A stretch of 39,785 bases of DNA from CAZPRQ01 sp964589415 (GTDB lineage: Bacteria > Patescibacteriota > Doudnabacteria > UBA920), in NCBI GenBank assembly GCA_964589415.1, contig CAZPRQ010000003.1, forward strand, positions 1 through 39,785. Direction: 5' to 3'. A model generated the notes under the pieces. It saw only the letters and a program-made list of their open reading frames with translations. It had not been told where the DNA came from and made no database searches. Position 1 is the first letter of the stretch. Every line of letters starts with the position of its first letter. Shown in pieces: positions 16,328-23,409 of the stretch. The position numbers and the translations under genes were made by a program.

Positions 16328-16398
16328 AATATACATCACCATACAAATTAAACAACTCAACCTGGTGGGCTTTGCATTCTCGCAAAGTCCTAGGTTAA
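16324..16398 (+). CDS. Leader peptide 2 with tandem Trp codons (24 codons, ...NNSTWWALHS...)
   Basis: The ORF starts at an ATG overlapping the racemase TGA (ATGA) and reads MKYTSPYKLNNSTWWALHS followed by five residues before TAA 16396-16398. TGG-TGG at 16363-16368 touches the 5' arm of the following hairpin (16367-16375). It parallels leader peptide 1 (MK, aromatic, ...Asn, Ser, W.W or WW, then x-Leu). No promoter is evident between the racemase and this ORF, so it is probably reached by read-through and translated by reinitiation. Confidence 0.75.
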   Translation: MKYTSPYKLNNSTWWALHSRKVLG

Positions 16399-16452
16399 TG
16401 TTGTCTTATTTTTTAAGAACAAGCACCTTCTGGATTTTGCAGAAGGTGTTTT
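16367..16452 (+). promoter_or_regulatory. Transcription attenuator 2, tryptophan-responsive type
   Basis: Segment 1 GGGCTTTGC (16367-16375) pairs with segment 2 GCAAAGTCC (16382-16390) with one G-U. Segment 2 is also complementary, with one G-U, to GGATTTTGC (16432-16440) in the loop of the terminator CACCTTC (16424-16430)/GAAGGTG (16442-16448) + TTTTATTTT. Compared with attenuator 1 the arms differ in sequence but pairing is kept, which is covariation-like support. A TTGTCTT...AAGAACAA helix between the two hairpins is also shared in outline. Confidence 0.75.
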
Positions 16453-16456
16453 ATTT
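16424..16456 (+). terminator. Intrinsic terminator of attenuator 2
   Basis: CACCTTC/GAAGGTG stem with an 11-base loop, followed by TTTTATTTTG. It lies between the racemase and the PEP-synthase-like gene. Confidence 0.8.
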
Positions 16457-16491
16457 TGTTGATTAATAATTTTTAAAAAGTTATTAGCCAT

Positions 16492-16523
16492 CAACACGAA
16501 ACATCTTGAAGATGTTAGTGTTG
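16492..16523 (+). promoter_or_regulatory. Hairpin upstream of the ribosome binding site of the 16553 gene
   Basis: CAACAC/GTGTTG encloses ACATCT/AGATGT with small internal loops. It sits about 17 bases before AGGAGG and could affect message stability or translation. Confidence 0.5.
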
Positions 16524-16552
16524 AACATTCCAAATCAAACAGGAGGAATTAC

Positions 16553-19021
16553 ATGCGTAAACTTCAAGAAGTCCTTAAAGCAGAAGAAACTATGGTGGGA
16601 GGAAAGGCACTTAGACTAGCCCAGATACAAGCTCTCGGTTTGCCTGTCAAACAGGCACTGGTACTGGATTCCTCTGAGGTGGCCAGTATTGTAGCTTGTG
16701 GACAATGTCCTAACCTTGTCGCGGAAGAAGCCTCACAAACTTTGACTATAAAATCTCATGGAATCGCTGTTCGCAGTTCCGCTGCGGGCGAGGATGGGTT
16801 ACTGTCTTGGGCGGGGCAATTCAAGAGCAAGCTATTTGTTACCCTAAATACTCTAGAAGCAGCAGTTCTAGAGTGCGCAATGGCTATACAAGGCAGCTCC
16901 GTTAGCTCTTATGCTCAATTGCATAATGCTTCTGTCGTCAACCTTGCACTAATCCTGCAAGATATGGTGAAAGCTAAAGTTGCTGGAGTCCTTTTTACCC
17001 ACGACCCCATAACCCTTAACGACCAAGTTATGGTTATTGAGGTGGTTGCGGGAGTAGCTGAAGGCCTAGTATCAGGCTTAATTGAACCTAGACGATACTA
17101 TGTTGATGCAATTACGAGCCAGGTCATCAAAGAGGAGGGGGCGGCGTCTCCTATTCTAAACCAGGGTCAGATAATAGAACTAGTTCAGGTGGGATATACG
17201 CTTCGAACGGCTTTCAACTGTGGTCAGGACGTTGAGTGGGCAATTGAAGAGGAAAGCAATTTGCTTTTTATTAACCAATCGCGAAATATTACTACTGATG
17301 GCAAAATTTCAGCAACACAGATTGTAATCTCCTCAGTAGATAATGCTTTAGCTTTGGAGGGAAGCAGATTGACCCAACTTGGTTGCAATCTTCTTCCGGA
17401 TGTTTTAAGTGACCAAAACATTAGCGAAATTCTTACCCGCTATCCGCACCAAATGAGTTTAGGACTCTTCACTTACTGTTTTGCTCATGGAGAAGGAGCT
17501 ATTCGTACAGCTCGTAACCAAATGGGGTATGACATTGGGGAAGAGTTAGTCACCGGCTTCTTTAGCCTTGTAGGAGGCCAACCAAGGTGTAGCATCATTC
17601 ATGACGCGTTCACCTATCGTATTCAAGGAATACCCTTGGACGATTACTGCCAGCTCGTGAATCACTATCTGGAACGCATACAGGAGGATTCATCCCTTGG
17701 AAACTATCCAGAAGTACAGCTGTATGAACAAAACCCCAGTCAAGAGTTTTTAGCGGAGATTTTTGGAGCGGATAAAGCTGAGGGGTACTTTGCAGCATAC
17801 CAAAAATTCTTCGCTGGAATTCAACAGCTGGAGGATACTCTTTACGCACAATGCCGCGCCTCACTCGTTCAATGGGATGAACAGTTACAAGAAGTAGCTC
17901 CGACCAGAGGAATGGAACTGCAAATTCTGGCAAGTAATTTTTTCACCGTGTGCGATTTACTTCGCACTGAGGCTTGCCCCTTGTTTGTGAAAGTTGCGCG
18001 ATTGGGATTCTTTGCCTTTACCAGACTTAGAAATCTTTTAACCGAGATGTTCGGGGATAAAGGAGAGAGCTGCCTCAATACGCTAACTGGTGGAGCATCC
18101 TTGGAAGACAACCCCAACCTCCAGTTTAACGTTCATCTTCATGAGCTTAAACAAGGTACGCGTAGCTTTGACAATATTGTTGCTCAATATGGTCACCTCG
18201 GAAGCCATGAACTCGAGCTTTCTACCCCTAGATACCAGGACCAACCAAACCTGATACATGAAATGGCGGGAAAGCTTGATGATACATTCGAACATCATCT
18301 TGTGGAAAGCCAGGATGAAGCTAAAAAGCTAGAGGTTGAGTTACTGAAGGCTGCAGGTTCAAATACCGACCAACTAAGACGCGAAATAAAGATGGCTAGG
18401 ACTTATCTTCCACTAAGAGAAGTGGTTAAGTTCCACTTTCTGAAAGGGTATGCCATCTTACGTCAACTAGCCACCTCAATAGAAAGCACCTTAGGGTGGT
18501 CAGAGGGACTAATCTTTCACCTTAACCCAGAGGAGGTATTTAAGATAGCCAATAACTATGCTCATTTACAACTTTTGGCAACTCAAAGGAAAGCGCAACG
18601 AGAATTAGAAAGACTCATTGAAGTTCCGGCAGTGGTATATGCGAATAAGCTTGAAGTAATTGGACAATGTGTAAACATCTCGTCCAATACACTGAAAGGA
18701 ATTGGTGTGACTAATGCTGTAACTGAGGGGGATGTCGTGGTAGTCACGGAGCTAAACGATACAGCTTCGCTTTCCCACCTGCACGCTGGCAGTATACTCG
18801 TAACCACAACAACAGACCCCGCTTGGTCCCCAGTACTTGCAATTATAGGGGCACAGGGCGGTCTAATAACGGAGGTCGGCGGATTGCTCGCTCACGGAGC
18901 AATATACGCAAGAGAAATGAACATTGCTGCTGTACTCAACGTACCTCACGCTACTAAAATCCTTAAAACAGGAATGAAGGTGCGGGTGAATGGTCCATTA
19001 GGCATTGTTGAAGTTTTGTAA
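16553..19021 (+). CDS. Rifampicin phosphotransferase / PEP synthase-like enzyme
   Basis: An 822-aa three-part protein of the PEP-utilising family. Residues 1-330 form an ATP-grasp domain (GGKALRLAQIQALGLPV, VRSSAAGEDG, VAGVLFTHDP, DVEWAIEEE). Residues 330-700 have no clear motif and occupy the place of the substrate-binding domain of Rph. The C-terminus is a swivelling phosphohistidine domain with TTTTDPAWSPV and GGLLAHGAIYARE, catalytic His781. Size and order match rifampicin phosphotransferase and related dikinases, which move the beta-phosphate of ATP via histidine to a small molecule. There is no PEP-binding TIM barrel, so it is not a normal PPDK or PEP synthase. AGGAGG stands 8 bases before the ATG, rare in this window. 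Codon use differs from its neighbours, suggesting transfer. It is controlled by attenuator 2; the real substrate is unknown. Confidence 0.8.
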   Translation: MRKLQEVLKAEETMVGGKALRLAQIQALGLPVKQALVLDSSEVASIVACGQCPNLVAEEASQTLTIKSHGIAVRSSAAGEDGLLSWAGQFKSKLFVTLNTLEAAVLECAMAIQGSSVSSYAQLHNASVVNLALILQDMVKAKVAGVLFTHDPITLNDQVMVIEVVAGVAEGLVSGLIEPRRYYVDAITSQVIKEEGAASPILNQGQIIELVQVGYTLRTAFNCGQDVEWAIEEESNLLFINQSRNITTDGKISATQIVISSVDNALALEGSRLTQLGCNLLPDVLSDQNISEILTRYPHQMSLGLFTYCFAHGEGAIRTARNQMGYDIGEELVTGFFSLVGGQPRCSIIHDAFTYRIQGIPLDDYCQLVNHYLERIQEDSSLGNYPEVQLYEQNPSQEFLAEIFGADKAEGYFAAYQKFFAGIQQLEDTLYAQCRASLVQWDEQLQEVAPTRGMELQILASNFFTVCDLLRTEACPLFVKVARLGFFAFTRLRNLLTEMFGDKGESCLNTLTGGASLEDNPNLQFNVHLHELKQGTRSFDNIVAQYGHLGSHELELSTPRYQDQPNLIHEMAGKLDDTFEHHLVESQDEAKKLEVELLKAAGSNTDQLRREIKMARTYLPLREVVKFHFLKGYAILRQLATSIESTLGWSEGLIFHLNPEEVFKIANNYAHLQLLATQRKAQRELERLIEVPAVVYANKLEVIGQCVNISSNTLKGIGVTNAVTEGDVVVVTELNDTASLSHLHAGSILVTTTTDPAWSPVLAIIGAQGGLITEVGGLLAHGAIYAREMNIAAVLNVPHATKILKTGMKVRVNGPLGIVEVL

Positions 19022-19027
19022 CAACTG

Positions 19028-19060
19028 GGGCGGAAACAAATCACCGTTTCTGCCCTTTCT
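19028..19060 (+). terminator. Intrinsic terminator after the PEP-synthase-like gene
   Basis: GGGCGGAAAC pairs with GTTTCTGCCC (one G-T position), followed by TTTCTT. Confidence 0.75.
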
Positions 19061-19068
19061 TATTATTT

Positions 19069-19077
19069 TGCTATACT
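19069..19077 (+). promoter_or_regulatory. Extended -10 promoter of the 19084 gene, probably leaderless
   Basis: TGC-TATACT ends seven bases before the A of ATG 19084, so transcription would start at or next to the start codon. No clear -35. Confidence 0.5.
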
Positions 19078-19083
19078 AAATTT

Positions 19084-19614
19084 ATGAAAAAGTTAATTGT
19101 GTTCGTTTGTAATGGTAATATTCATCGTTCAGTTATTGCAGCTGAATTTTTTTCAAATATTGTAAATAAACTAGGATTAAAAAGTAAATATAAAATAGAC
19201 TCGTACGGACTCCAAGGAACAATGGGCACGAGACTACCGTTGCATAAAAAATTAATAGAATATTCCAAAGAATGGAAAGCAGCTGCTCCCGCTTTGCGTA
19301 AATTTAATATTGATATTAGTAACCATTCTTTTCAAAAAATTACCCCTGCGGTTGTAAAGAAAGCTGCGGTTATTATTGCTATGGATAAAAAAACCCATTC
19401 TACTGCTGTAAATTCCCTAATTAAACAATTTCCTAAATCAAATGGTAAAATACATGGCTTTACAGAACTAACTAGTAGCCATAAAGGTATTAAAGACCCT
19501 GCGGGGAGTAATAATAAAAAATTAAATTATTCAATTATCAAAAATATTAATTTGACTTTACTTAAAAATTCAAGGGCTATCTTGTCCTGGGCAAACCATG
19601 ACAAATATGAATGA
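19084..19614 (+). CDS. Low-molecular-weight protein tyrosine phosphatase-like protein
   Basis: A 176-aa protein of the LMW-PTP/arsenate reductase fold. The CX5R phosphate loop is CNGNIHRS (Cys9, Arg15); the second Cys typical of the loop (CRS) is a His here. A DP motif (IKDPAG) near residue 137 supplies the general-acid Asp. An insert of about 25 residues (residues 45-70, LQGTMGTRLPLHKK...) is longer than in common enzymes. There is no Shine-Dalgarno sequence; the -10 box predicts a leaderless message. It follows the PEP-synthase-like gene and its terminator, so it is a separate unit. The substrate could be a phosphoprotein, sugar phosphate or arsenate; not decided. Confidence 0.8.
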   Translation: MKKLIVFVCNGNIHRSVIAAEFFSNIVNKLGLKSKYKIDSYGLQGTMGTRLPLHKKLIEYSKEWKAAAPALRKFNIDISNHSFQKITPAVVKKAAVIIAMDKKTHSTAVNSLIKQFPKSNGKIHGFTELTSSHKGIKDPAGSNNKKLNYSIIKNINLTLLKNSRAILSWANHDKYE

Positions 19615-19700
19615 TTTCCCATACCAACTATCCACTCCACTTTTTTTATATTTTATAACGTAACCTTACACTGCACCTCGAGTATTTTAAAGAGGAAAAA

Positions 19701-19760
19701 GTGAAACCATTAACAAAAAACGCCAAGCCTCGACCGGCGAGGTGTTTTATGATATCCTAA
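19701..19760 (+). CDS. Possible leader peptide rich in Lys, Pro and Arg (19 codons)
   Basis: GTG 19701 follows AGAGG at five bases and reads MKPLTKNAKPRPARCFMIS before TAA. Its 3' half overlaps the hairpin CCTCG-accgg-CGAGG (19728-19742) followed by TGTTTTAT. Codons CGA and AGG are among those in the hairpin. It precedes the small zinc-knuckle gene by 20-40 bases. It may be a leader ORF, but there is only one copy and no second alternative stem as clear as at 15519. Confidence 0.35.
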   Translation: MKPLTKNAKPRPARCFMIS

Positions 19761-19779
19761 ACTGCCCATAAAATCTCGA

Positions 19780-19980
19780 GTGGAAGGAGGAACAGCTATA
19801 GAACATAAATGCGACCATATGCCGGATAACGCTAGAATCTTCTCCCAAGAGGAAGACGGACAGTCGTTTCTGGAACTCAGCGAACAAGGACTTGACACCA
19901 CAGGCACCACGCTCGTCGAGACAACAAACAAAATGCAGACGCCCATCTGGCATTGTCCCTACTGCGGAAAACCTGTGTAA
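19780..19980 (+). CDS. Small zinc-knuckle protein of unknown function
   Basis: A protein of about 60-66 aa ending in WHCPYCGKPV, a CxxC knuckle; an N-terminal Cys in EHKCDHM could add a ligand with His. A perfect AAGGAGG (19784-19790) stands seven bases before ATA 19798, while the only ordinary start in frame is GTG 19780, which overlaps that site. So either GTG is used with no signal or the start is the very rare ATA, giving EHKCDHMPDNARIF... as the N-terminus. A strong terminator follows. Like the 16553 gene it has a strong Shine-Dalgarno sequence, unlike most genes here. Nothing indicates its role. Confidence 0.6.
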   Translation: MEGGTAIEHKCDHMPDNARIFSQEEDGQSFLELSEQGLDTTGTTLVETTNKMQTPIWHCPYCGKPV

Positions 19981-20004
19981 ACCGCCCTCTCATTCACAAA
20001 TAGC

Positions 20005-20043
20005 GCGCCCCAACCTTCCAAGGTATGGGGCGCTTTTCTTTTT
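20005..20043 (+). terminator. Intrinsic terminator
   Basis: GCGCCCCA pairs with TGGGGCGC, with inner ACCTT/AAGGT, followed by TTTTCTTTTTT. Confidence 0.9.
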
Positions 20044-20088
20044 TCCATTTAAACACTAAAAAAACGTGAGTACAATAACCCTACCATA

Positions 20089-20290
20089 TGTCATCCCGGG
20101 CGAGCCTGCCTCGTCGGCAGACAGGTGCATCCGACTTGTCCGCCGAAGCTTTTGTATATTAAACATAGTTTTGATGAAGCTTGAGGCGAAGGCGGAGACC
20201 CCAAGATCCAGCATCTAAGCCAACTTCTGGATCCCGGATATTTTTACAGCCCTAAAAATTCCCTGCCTACCGCAGGCAGGCGGGATGACA
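20089..20290. repeat. Dispersed element bounded by TGTCATCCCG / CGGGATGACA
   Basis: A 202-bp non-coding element with perfect 10-bp terminal inverted repeats. Inside are GCCTGCC...GGCAGACAGG near the left end and CCTGCC-taccgc-aGGCAGG near the right end, plus CTTCTGGATCCCGG. Outside, AACGTGA and TCACGTT add a further weak pair. Elements with these ends are frequent in many bacterial genomes (from memory). With the terminator before it and the rplY promoter after it, it fills the gene-free stretch 19981-20453. Confidence 0.7.
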
Positions 20291-20331
20291 GAGGTCTTTG
20301 GATTCACGTTAAAAAACCGAATACAAAACGC

Positions 20332-20360
20332 TTGCCAAAAAGTTAGCTTTTTGTTATAAT
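20332..20360 (+). promoter_or_regulatory. Promoter of the L25 gene
   Basis: TTGCCA, a 17-base spacer ending in TGT, TATAAT. The same arrangement (TTGCCA-17-TATAAT with TTGT before it) serves rpsB at 25155. Confidence 0.8.
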
Positions 20361-20453
20361 ATCCGAGATATTAAAATTTTGTGAGTACCAAATATACCCT
20401 GCTATATTAGATTAGCAGTGTAAAAAGGGATGGGCAAAATTCATAAGGAAAGT

Positions 20454-21122
20454 ATGGAAAAAATAGAGTTACAGGCAACCGTTCGGGACAATAAAATAAG
20501 TCCTAATCGCATACGAAAAACAGGCCAAATACCTGCTGTTTTATACGGCAAGAAAACTCAAACTTCACACCTGTCGGTAAACACCAGAGACTTTGAAAAA
20601 GTTTTCCGCAAAGCCGGGGAAAGCACTATAGTTGAACTCACGACAGAAGACGGCAAATCCCACCCTGTTATTATTCAAGACGTTCAAAGGCATGTAGTAA
20701 AAGGCGATATTCTTCATATAGATTTCTACCAGGTGGATATGAGCCAAAAACTAAAAGCCACTGTACCAATTGAATTTACCGGCGAAGCACAGGCCGTAAA
20801 AGCTTTAGGCGGCACTCTTGTTAAAATTTTGACCGAAGTGGAAGTGGAATGTTTGCCCGCAGACTTACCCCACAATTTGGAAGTTTCAATAGAAAAACTA
20901 AAGGTTTTTTCCGACTCTATTACAGTATCGGATATTAAAGTAACCGAAAAAGTAAAAATAATTGCCCCACCCGACGAAGTAGTAGCCAAAGTCCAGCCTC
21001 CTAGAAACGTTGAAGCCGAACTGACCCCGGTAGTGGAAGACATTTCCGCTGTAGAGGGCGCGGCAGAAGAAAAGCCTGAAACAGAGGCAGACGAGGCCAA
21101 AACAGAAGAAAAGAAAGCATAA
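20454..21122 (+). CDS. rplY: Large ribosomal subunit protein L25, Ctc form
   Basis: A 222-aa two-domain L25/TL5/CTC protein. Residues 1-95 are the 5S rRNA-binding domain (RIRKTGQIPAVLYGKK, HVVKGDILHIDFYQVD); the second beta domain covers about 95-185; the tail is acidic (EEKPETEADEAKTEEKK). It binds 5S rRNA at the central protuberance. ATG 20454 (MEKIELQA) follows AAGGA at normal distance and gives the usual N-terminus; an upstream ATG 20430 adds eight residues. Strong promoter about 90 bases upstream and a strong terminator right after the stop make it a single-gene unit. Confidence 0.93.
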   Translation: MEKIELQATVRDNKISPNRIRKTGQIPAVLYGKKTQTSHLSVNTRDFEKVFRKAGESTIVELTTEDGKSHPVIIQDVQRHVVKGDILHIDFYQVDMSQKLKATVPIEFTGEAQAVKALGGTLVKILTEVEVECLPADLPHNLEVSIEKLKVFSDSITVSDIKVTEKVKIIAPPDEVVAKVQPPRNVEAELTPVVEDISAVEGAAEEKPETEADEAKTEEKKA

Positions 21123-21132
21123 AAAATCTTTA

Positions 21133-21164
21133 ACCGTCCCGCCTTTGGCGGGACGGTTTTTTTA
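21133..21164 (+). terminator. Intrinsic terminator of rplY
   Basis: AACCGTCCCGCC-ttt-GGCGGGACGGTT, a perfect 12-bp stem, followed by T-run. Confidence 0.95.
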
Positions 21165-21193
21165 ATTTCCAGATTTTCAGATATAATTACCTT

Positions 21194-22069
21194 ATGGCTA
21201 AAAAACAGAAGTACTATCCACTTAAAAATTATATTCGCATACCAATAGTTATTTTATTGGCTGTGGCTATTTTATTTTGGCTAAATCCAAAAGAAAAAAT
21301 AGCAGTGGCTCCTTCTGAATTTGCAAGCGAAAAAGCAAACTTGTCAAAAAACTTCAACACCCCGCCGCCGGAAAGCTTAAACATTCCAATTTTAATGTAT
21401 CATCATGTTGGAGAACTTCCGGCCAAAGCGTCAGCCATTAGAAAAGACTTAACCCTTTCCACTGAGACTTTCACCAAGCAGGTAAAGTGGCTAAAAGAAC
21501 AAGGTTTTTCTTCCATTAGCCTTGAGCAATTATATCTCGCGGCTAGTGGTGACTTCCAGCTTCCTGAAAAACCTGTCATATTTTCCTTCGATGACGGATA
21601 TGAAGATGTATTTATAAATGCTGTTCCAATTTTAGAACAATACCAATTCAGGGGAAGTTTTGGCATTATAACCCAGTACCCCGAAAACTCGAATGAGACG
21701 GACAACCTATACGCAAGCTGGGAAAAAATTAAATCCGCCTCAGACAGAGGACACGAAATAGTTTCCCACACCCAAACCCATTTTGATGGCAATAATTCTA
21801 AATATACAAACGAATATATTTTTGAAAACCTGCAAAATTCAAAAAACGATATACTCAAAAACACAGGAAAATCTACCCGTATTCTTATATATCCTTACGG
21901 CAGTTACACAACCGCGTACATTGAGCAAGCAAAAAACGCCGGTTTTGTCATGGGGTTAACCGTAAAACATGGCAATTTAGTAAACACCAATAACCTTATG
22001 GAAGTTCCTCGTCTGCGAATACATGGAAATCAGAATTTCGAGAAATTTAAAAAGTTATTTTCAAACTAA
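21194..22069 (+). CDS. Membrane-anchored polysaccharide deacetylase (NodB domain)
   Basis: A 291-aa protein with an N-terminal anchor (about residues 14-36, IRIPIVILLAVAILFWL) and an outer NodB domain of carbohydrate esterase family 4. Motif 1 is FSFDDGYEDVF (catalytic and metal Asp), motif 2 is HEIVSHTQTH (metal His pair), motif 3 is ILIYPYGSY. PILMYHHVG before motif 1 is typical of the group. It probably removes acetyl groups from peptidoglycan or surface glycans. It starts 30 bases after the L25 terminator. Its end overlaps convergent prmC by 4 bases. Confidence 0.9.
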   Translation: MAKKQKYYPLKNYIRIPIVILLAVAILFWLNPKEKIAVAPSEFASEKANLSKNFNTPPPESLNIPILMYHHVGELPAKASAIRKDLTLSTETFTKQVKWLKEQGFSSISLEQLYLAASGDFQLPEKPVIFSFDDGYEDVFINAVPILEQYQFRGSFGIITQYPENSNETDNLYASWEKIKSASDRGHEIVSHTQTHFDGNNSKYTNEYIFENLQNSKNDILKNTGKSTRILIYPYGSYTTAYIEQAKNAGFVMGLTVKHGNLVNTNNLMEVPRLRIHGNQNFEKFKKLFSN

Positions 22070-22908
22070 TAGGAAATTATTTCACAAAAACGCCAAAATT
22101 TATTTATATCCTTATAAAAATGCGTATGGGATTTTGGCAAGCTTTTTTTAATAAGTTTCAATAATCGGGCTTTTTGCCTGGGGTCGAATTCCAAAAAAAT
22201 GTACTTTGGCTTGTGTTTTAACGAGGAAATAGACCGGAGTAACTTTCGGATTATTAACAACCCTTTTTCCCCGGTGAATAAAGCTTGTTTTGGTTCGAAT
22301 TTTAAACCCACTGTCTCTACCGAAGAATTATTTTTCCATTCATTCCAACCATAAGGTAAATTCGCGACAATAACATCGTACGACATTCTCATGTTTTGCA
22401 GAATATCAGAATGAATAAACCTAATTTTTACGCCGTGAGCTTTGGCGTTCGCCTTGGCAACTTTAAGGGCTTTTTTTGATATATCAGAGGCATGAATTAT
22501 GAATCTTGAATCTTGAATCTTGCCGGGAAGAATTTTAGCCAATGATACAGCAACGCACCCGCTCCCGGTACCAACATCCAAAATCTTAATTTCAGAATTT
22601 TTAAATCTTAAATCTTTCAATCTTTCAATTACTTTTTCTACCATACCTTCGGTCTCCGGACGGGGGATTAGCACGTCCTTATTTACCTTAAACCTCAAAC
22701 CCATAAAATCCTTGTACCCCAAAACATAGGCCACCGGCTCGCCCTTTTCCCTGCGCTTGATGTATTTTGATAATATGTTTAGATGTTTGGATGTTAAAAT
22801 AAACTCCGGGTGCAAAAAAATAAACTCCTTAGGCTTATTTAGCACGCCAGCCAGCAGGAGTTCGATTTCTATGTTTCGATGATTTTTTAGGGCTTCTCCA
22901 ATTGTCAT
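22066..22908 (-). CDS. prmC: Release factor glutamine methyltransferase, with NLPY instead of NPPY
   Basis: A 280-aa SAM-dependent methyltransferase that methylates the Gln of the GGQ motif of release factors. IPRPETE (81-87), the SAM loop ILDVGTGSGCVA (109-120) and the C-terminal EFDPRQ region are present. The substrate-binding motif normally NPPY reads NLPY (183-186). The gene contains in-frame heptamer-type repeats: GAATCTT three times (22501-22521, in KIQDSRF) and TAAATCT/TTCAATC repeats (22602-22630, in ERLKDLRFK). These lengthen surface segments next to the SAM domain. It lies in the group rpmE-prfA-unknown-prmC, next to its expected substrate RF1. Confidence 0.88.
   Translation of the reverse strand: MTIGEALKNHRNIEIELLLAGVLNKPKEFIFLHPEFILTSKHLNILSKYIKRREKGEPVAYVLGYKDFMGLRFKVNKDVLIPRPETEGMVEKVIERLKDLRFKNSEIKILDVGTGSGCVAVSLAKILPGKIQDSRFIIHASDISKKALKVAKANAKAHGVKIRFIHSDILQNMRMSYDVIVANLPYGWNEWKNNSSVETVGLKFEPKQALFTGEKGLLIIRKLLRSISSLKHKPKYIFLEFDPRQKARLLKLIKKSLPKSHTHFYKDINKFWRFCEIISY
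22501..22521. repeat. Three tandem GAATCTT heptamers inside prmC
   Basis: GAATCTT occurs three times without gaps (21 bases, seven codons), so gain or loss of three units keeps frame. Related TAAATCT and TTCAATC units lie at 22602-22630. Confidence 0.75.
22602..22630. repeat. Degenerate AATCTT-type heptamers inside prmC
   Basis: TAAATCT twice, then TTCAATC and TTTCAATT in direct succession. They encode the variable RLKDLRF stretch just before the SAM-binding domain. Confidence 0.6.
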
Positions 22909-22977
22909 TCTTGATCAATCTTATTTAACTCTGGTCATTCCAGATCAATGTTTCAGGATTTCTTTTACTACTGTCAT

Positions 22978-23406
22978 TTAAAACATGTCCTTATAAAATT
23001 CCTTTCCGTCCTCTGTTTTATAACCATTTTTTAGTAACCACTTAATGGTATCTTGTTGATCAAAACTTGGAAATACCAGACGAATTCTTTTTTGATCATT
23101 CTCGCTTAATAATCTTAAAATTTCTTCACAAGATTGCAGGGATGGGGTACCAAAGCCCTGTTCAGCCTCGCGATGAGTATTGTAAAAGGTAACATCCTTA
23201 TCCTTAATGCCAACCGAAAATTGATAGATTGCGGAGCCATTCTCAAATATAGCAATAATTGTTTGCGGGTTATTAAAATTTGAAAAATTCCATCTTCCTG
23301 CCGAAGCATTAACGGTTTCTCCGGACAGAACCATTCTCAAAAGCTTTACAGCTGGTTGAACCTCCTGAATTTCTCTTTGCATTAATTCATTTTCCGAAGA
23401 ATCCAT
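22978..23406 (-). CDS. Protein of unknown function between prfA and prmC
   Basis: A 142-aa soluble protein. It begins 3 bases after the prfA stop and is clearly in the same transcript as prfA and prmC. The C-terminal part (TIKWLLKNGYKTEDGKEFYKDMF) resembles the end of GNAT acetyltransferases, but the acetyl-CoA loop is not evident, so I do not assign that family. The N-terminal 25 residues are acidic and probably helical. A gap of 69 bases separates it from prmC. Confidence 0.65.
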   Translation of the reverse strand: MDSSENELMQREIQEVQPAVKLLRMVLSGETVNASAGRWNFSNFNNPQTIIAIFENGSAIYQFSVGIKDKDVTFYNTHREAEQGFGTPSLQSCEEILRLLSENDQKRIRLVFPSFDQQDTIKWLLKNGYKTEDGKEFYKDMF

Positions 23407-23409
23407 AAT

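Noticed and set aside
20089..20290. Coding sequence between the zinc-knuckle gene and L25
   Set aside because: No ORF with coding character; terminal inverted repeats and internal palindromes indicate a non-coding element.
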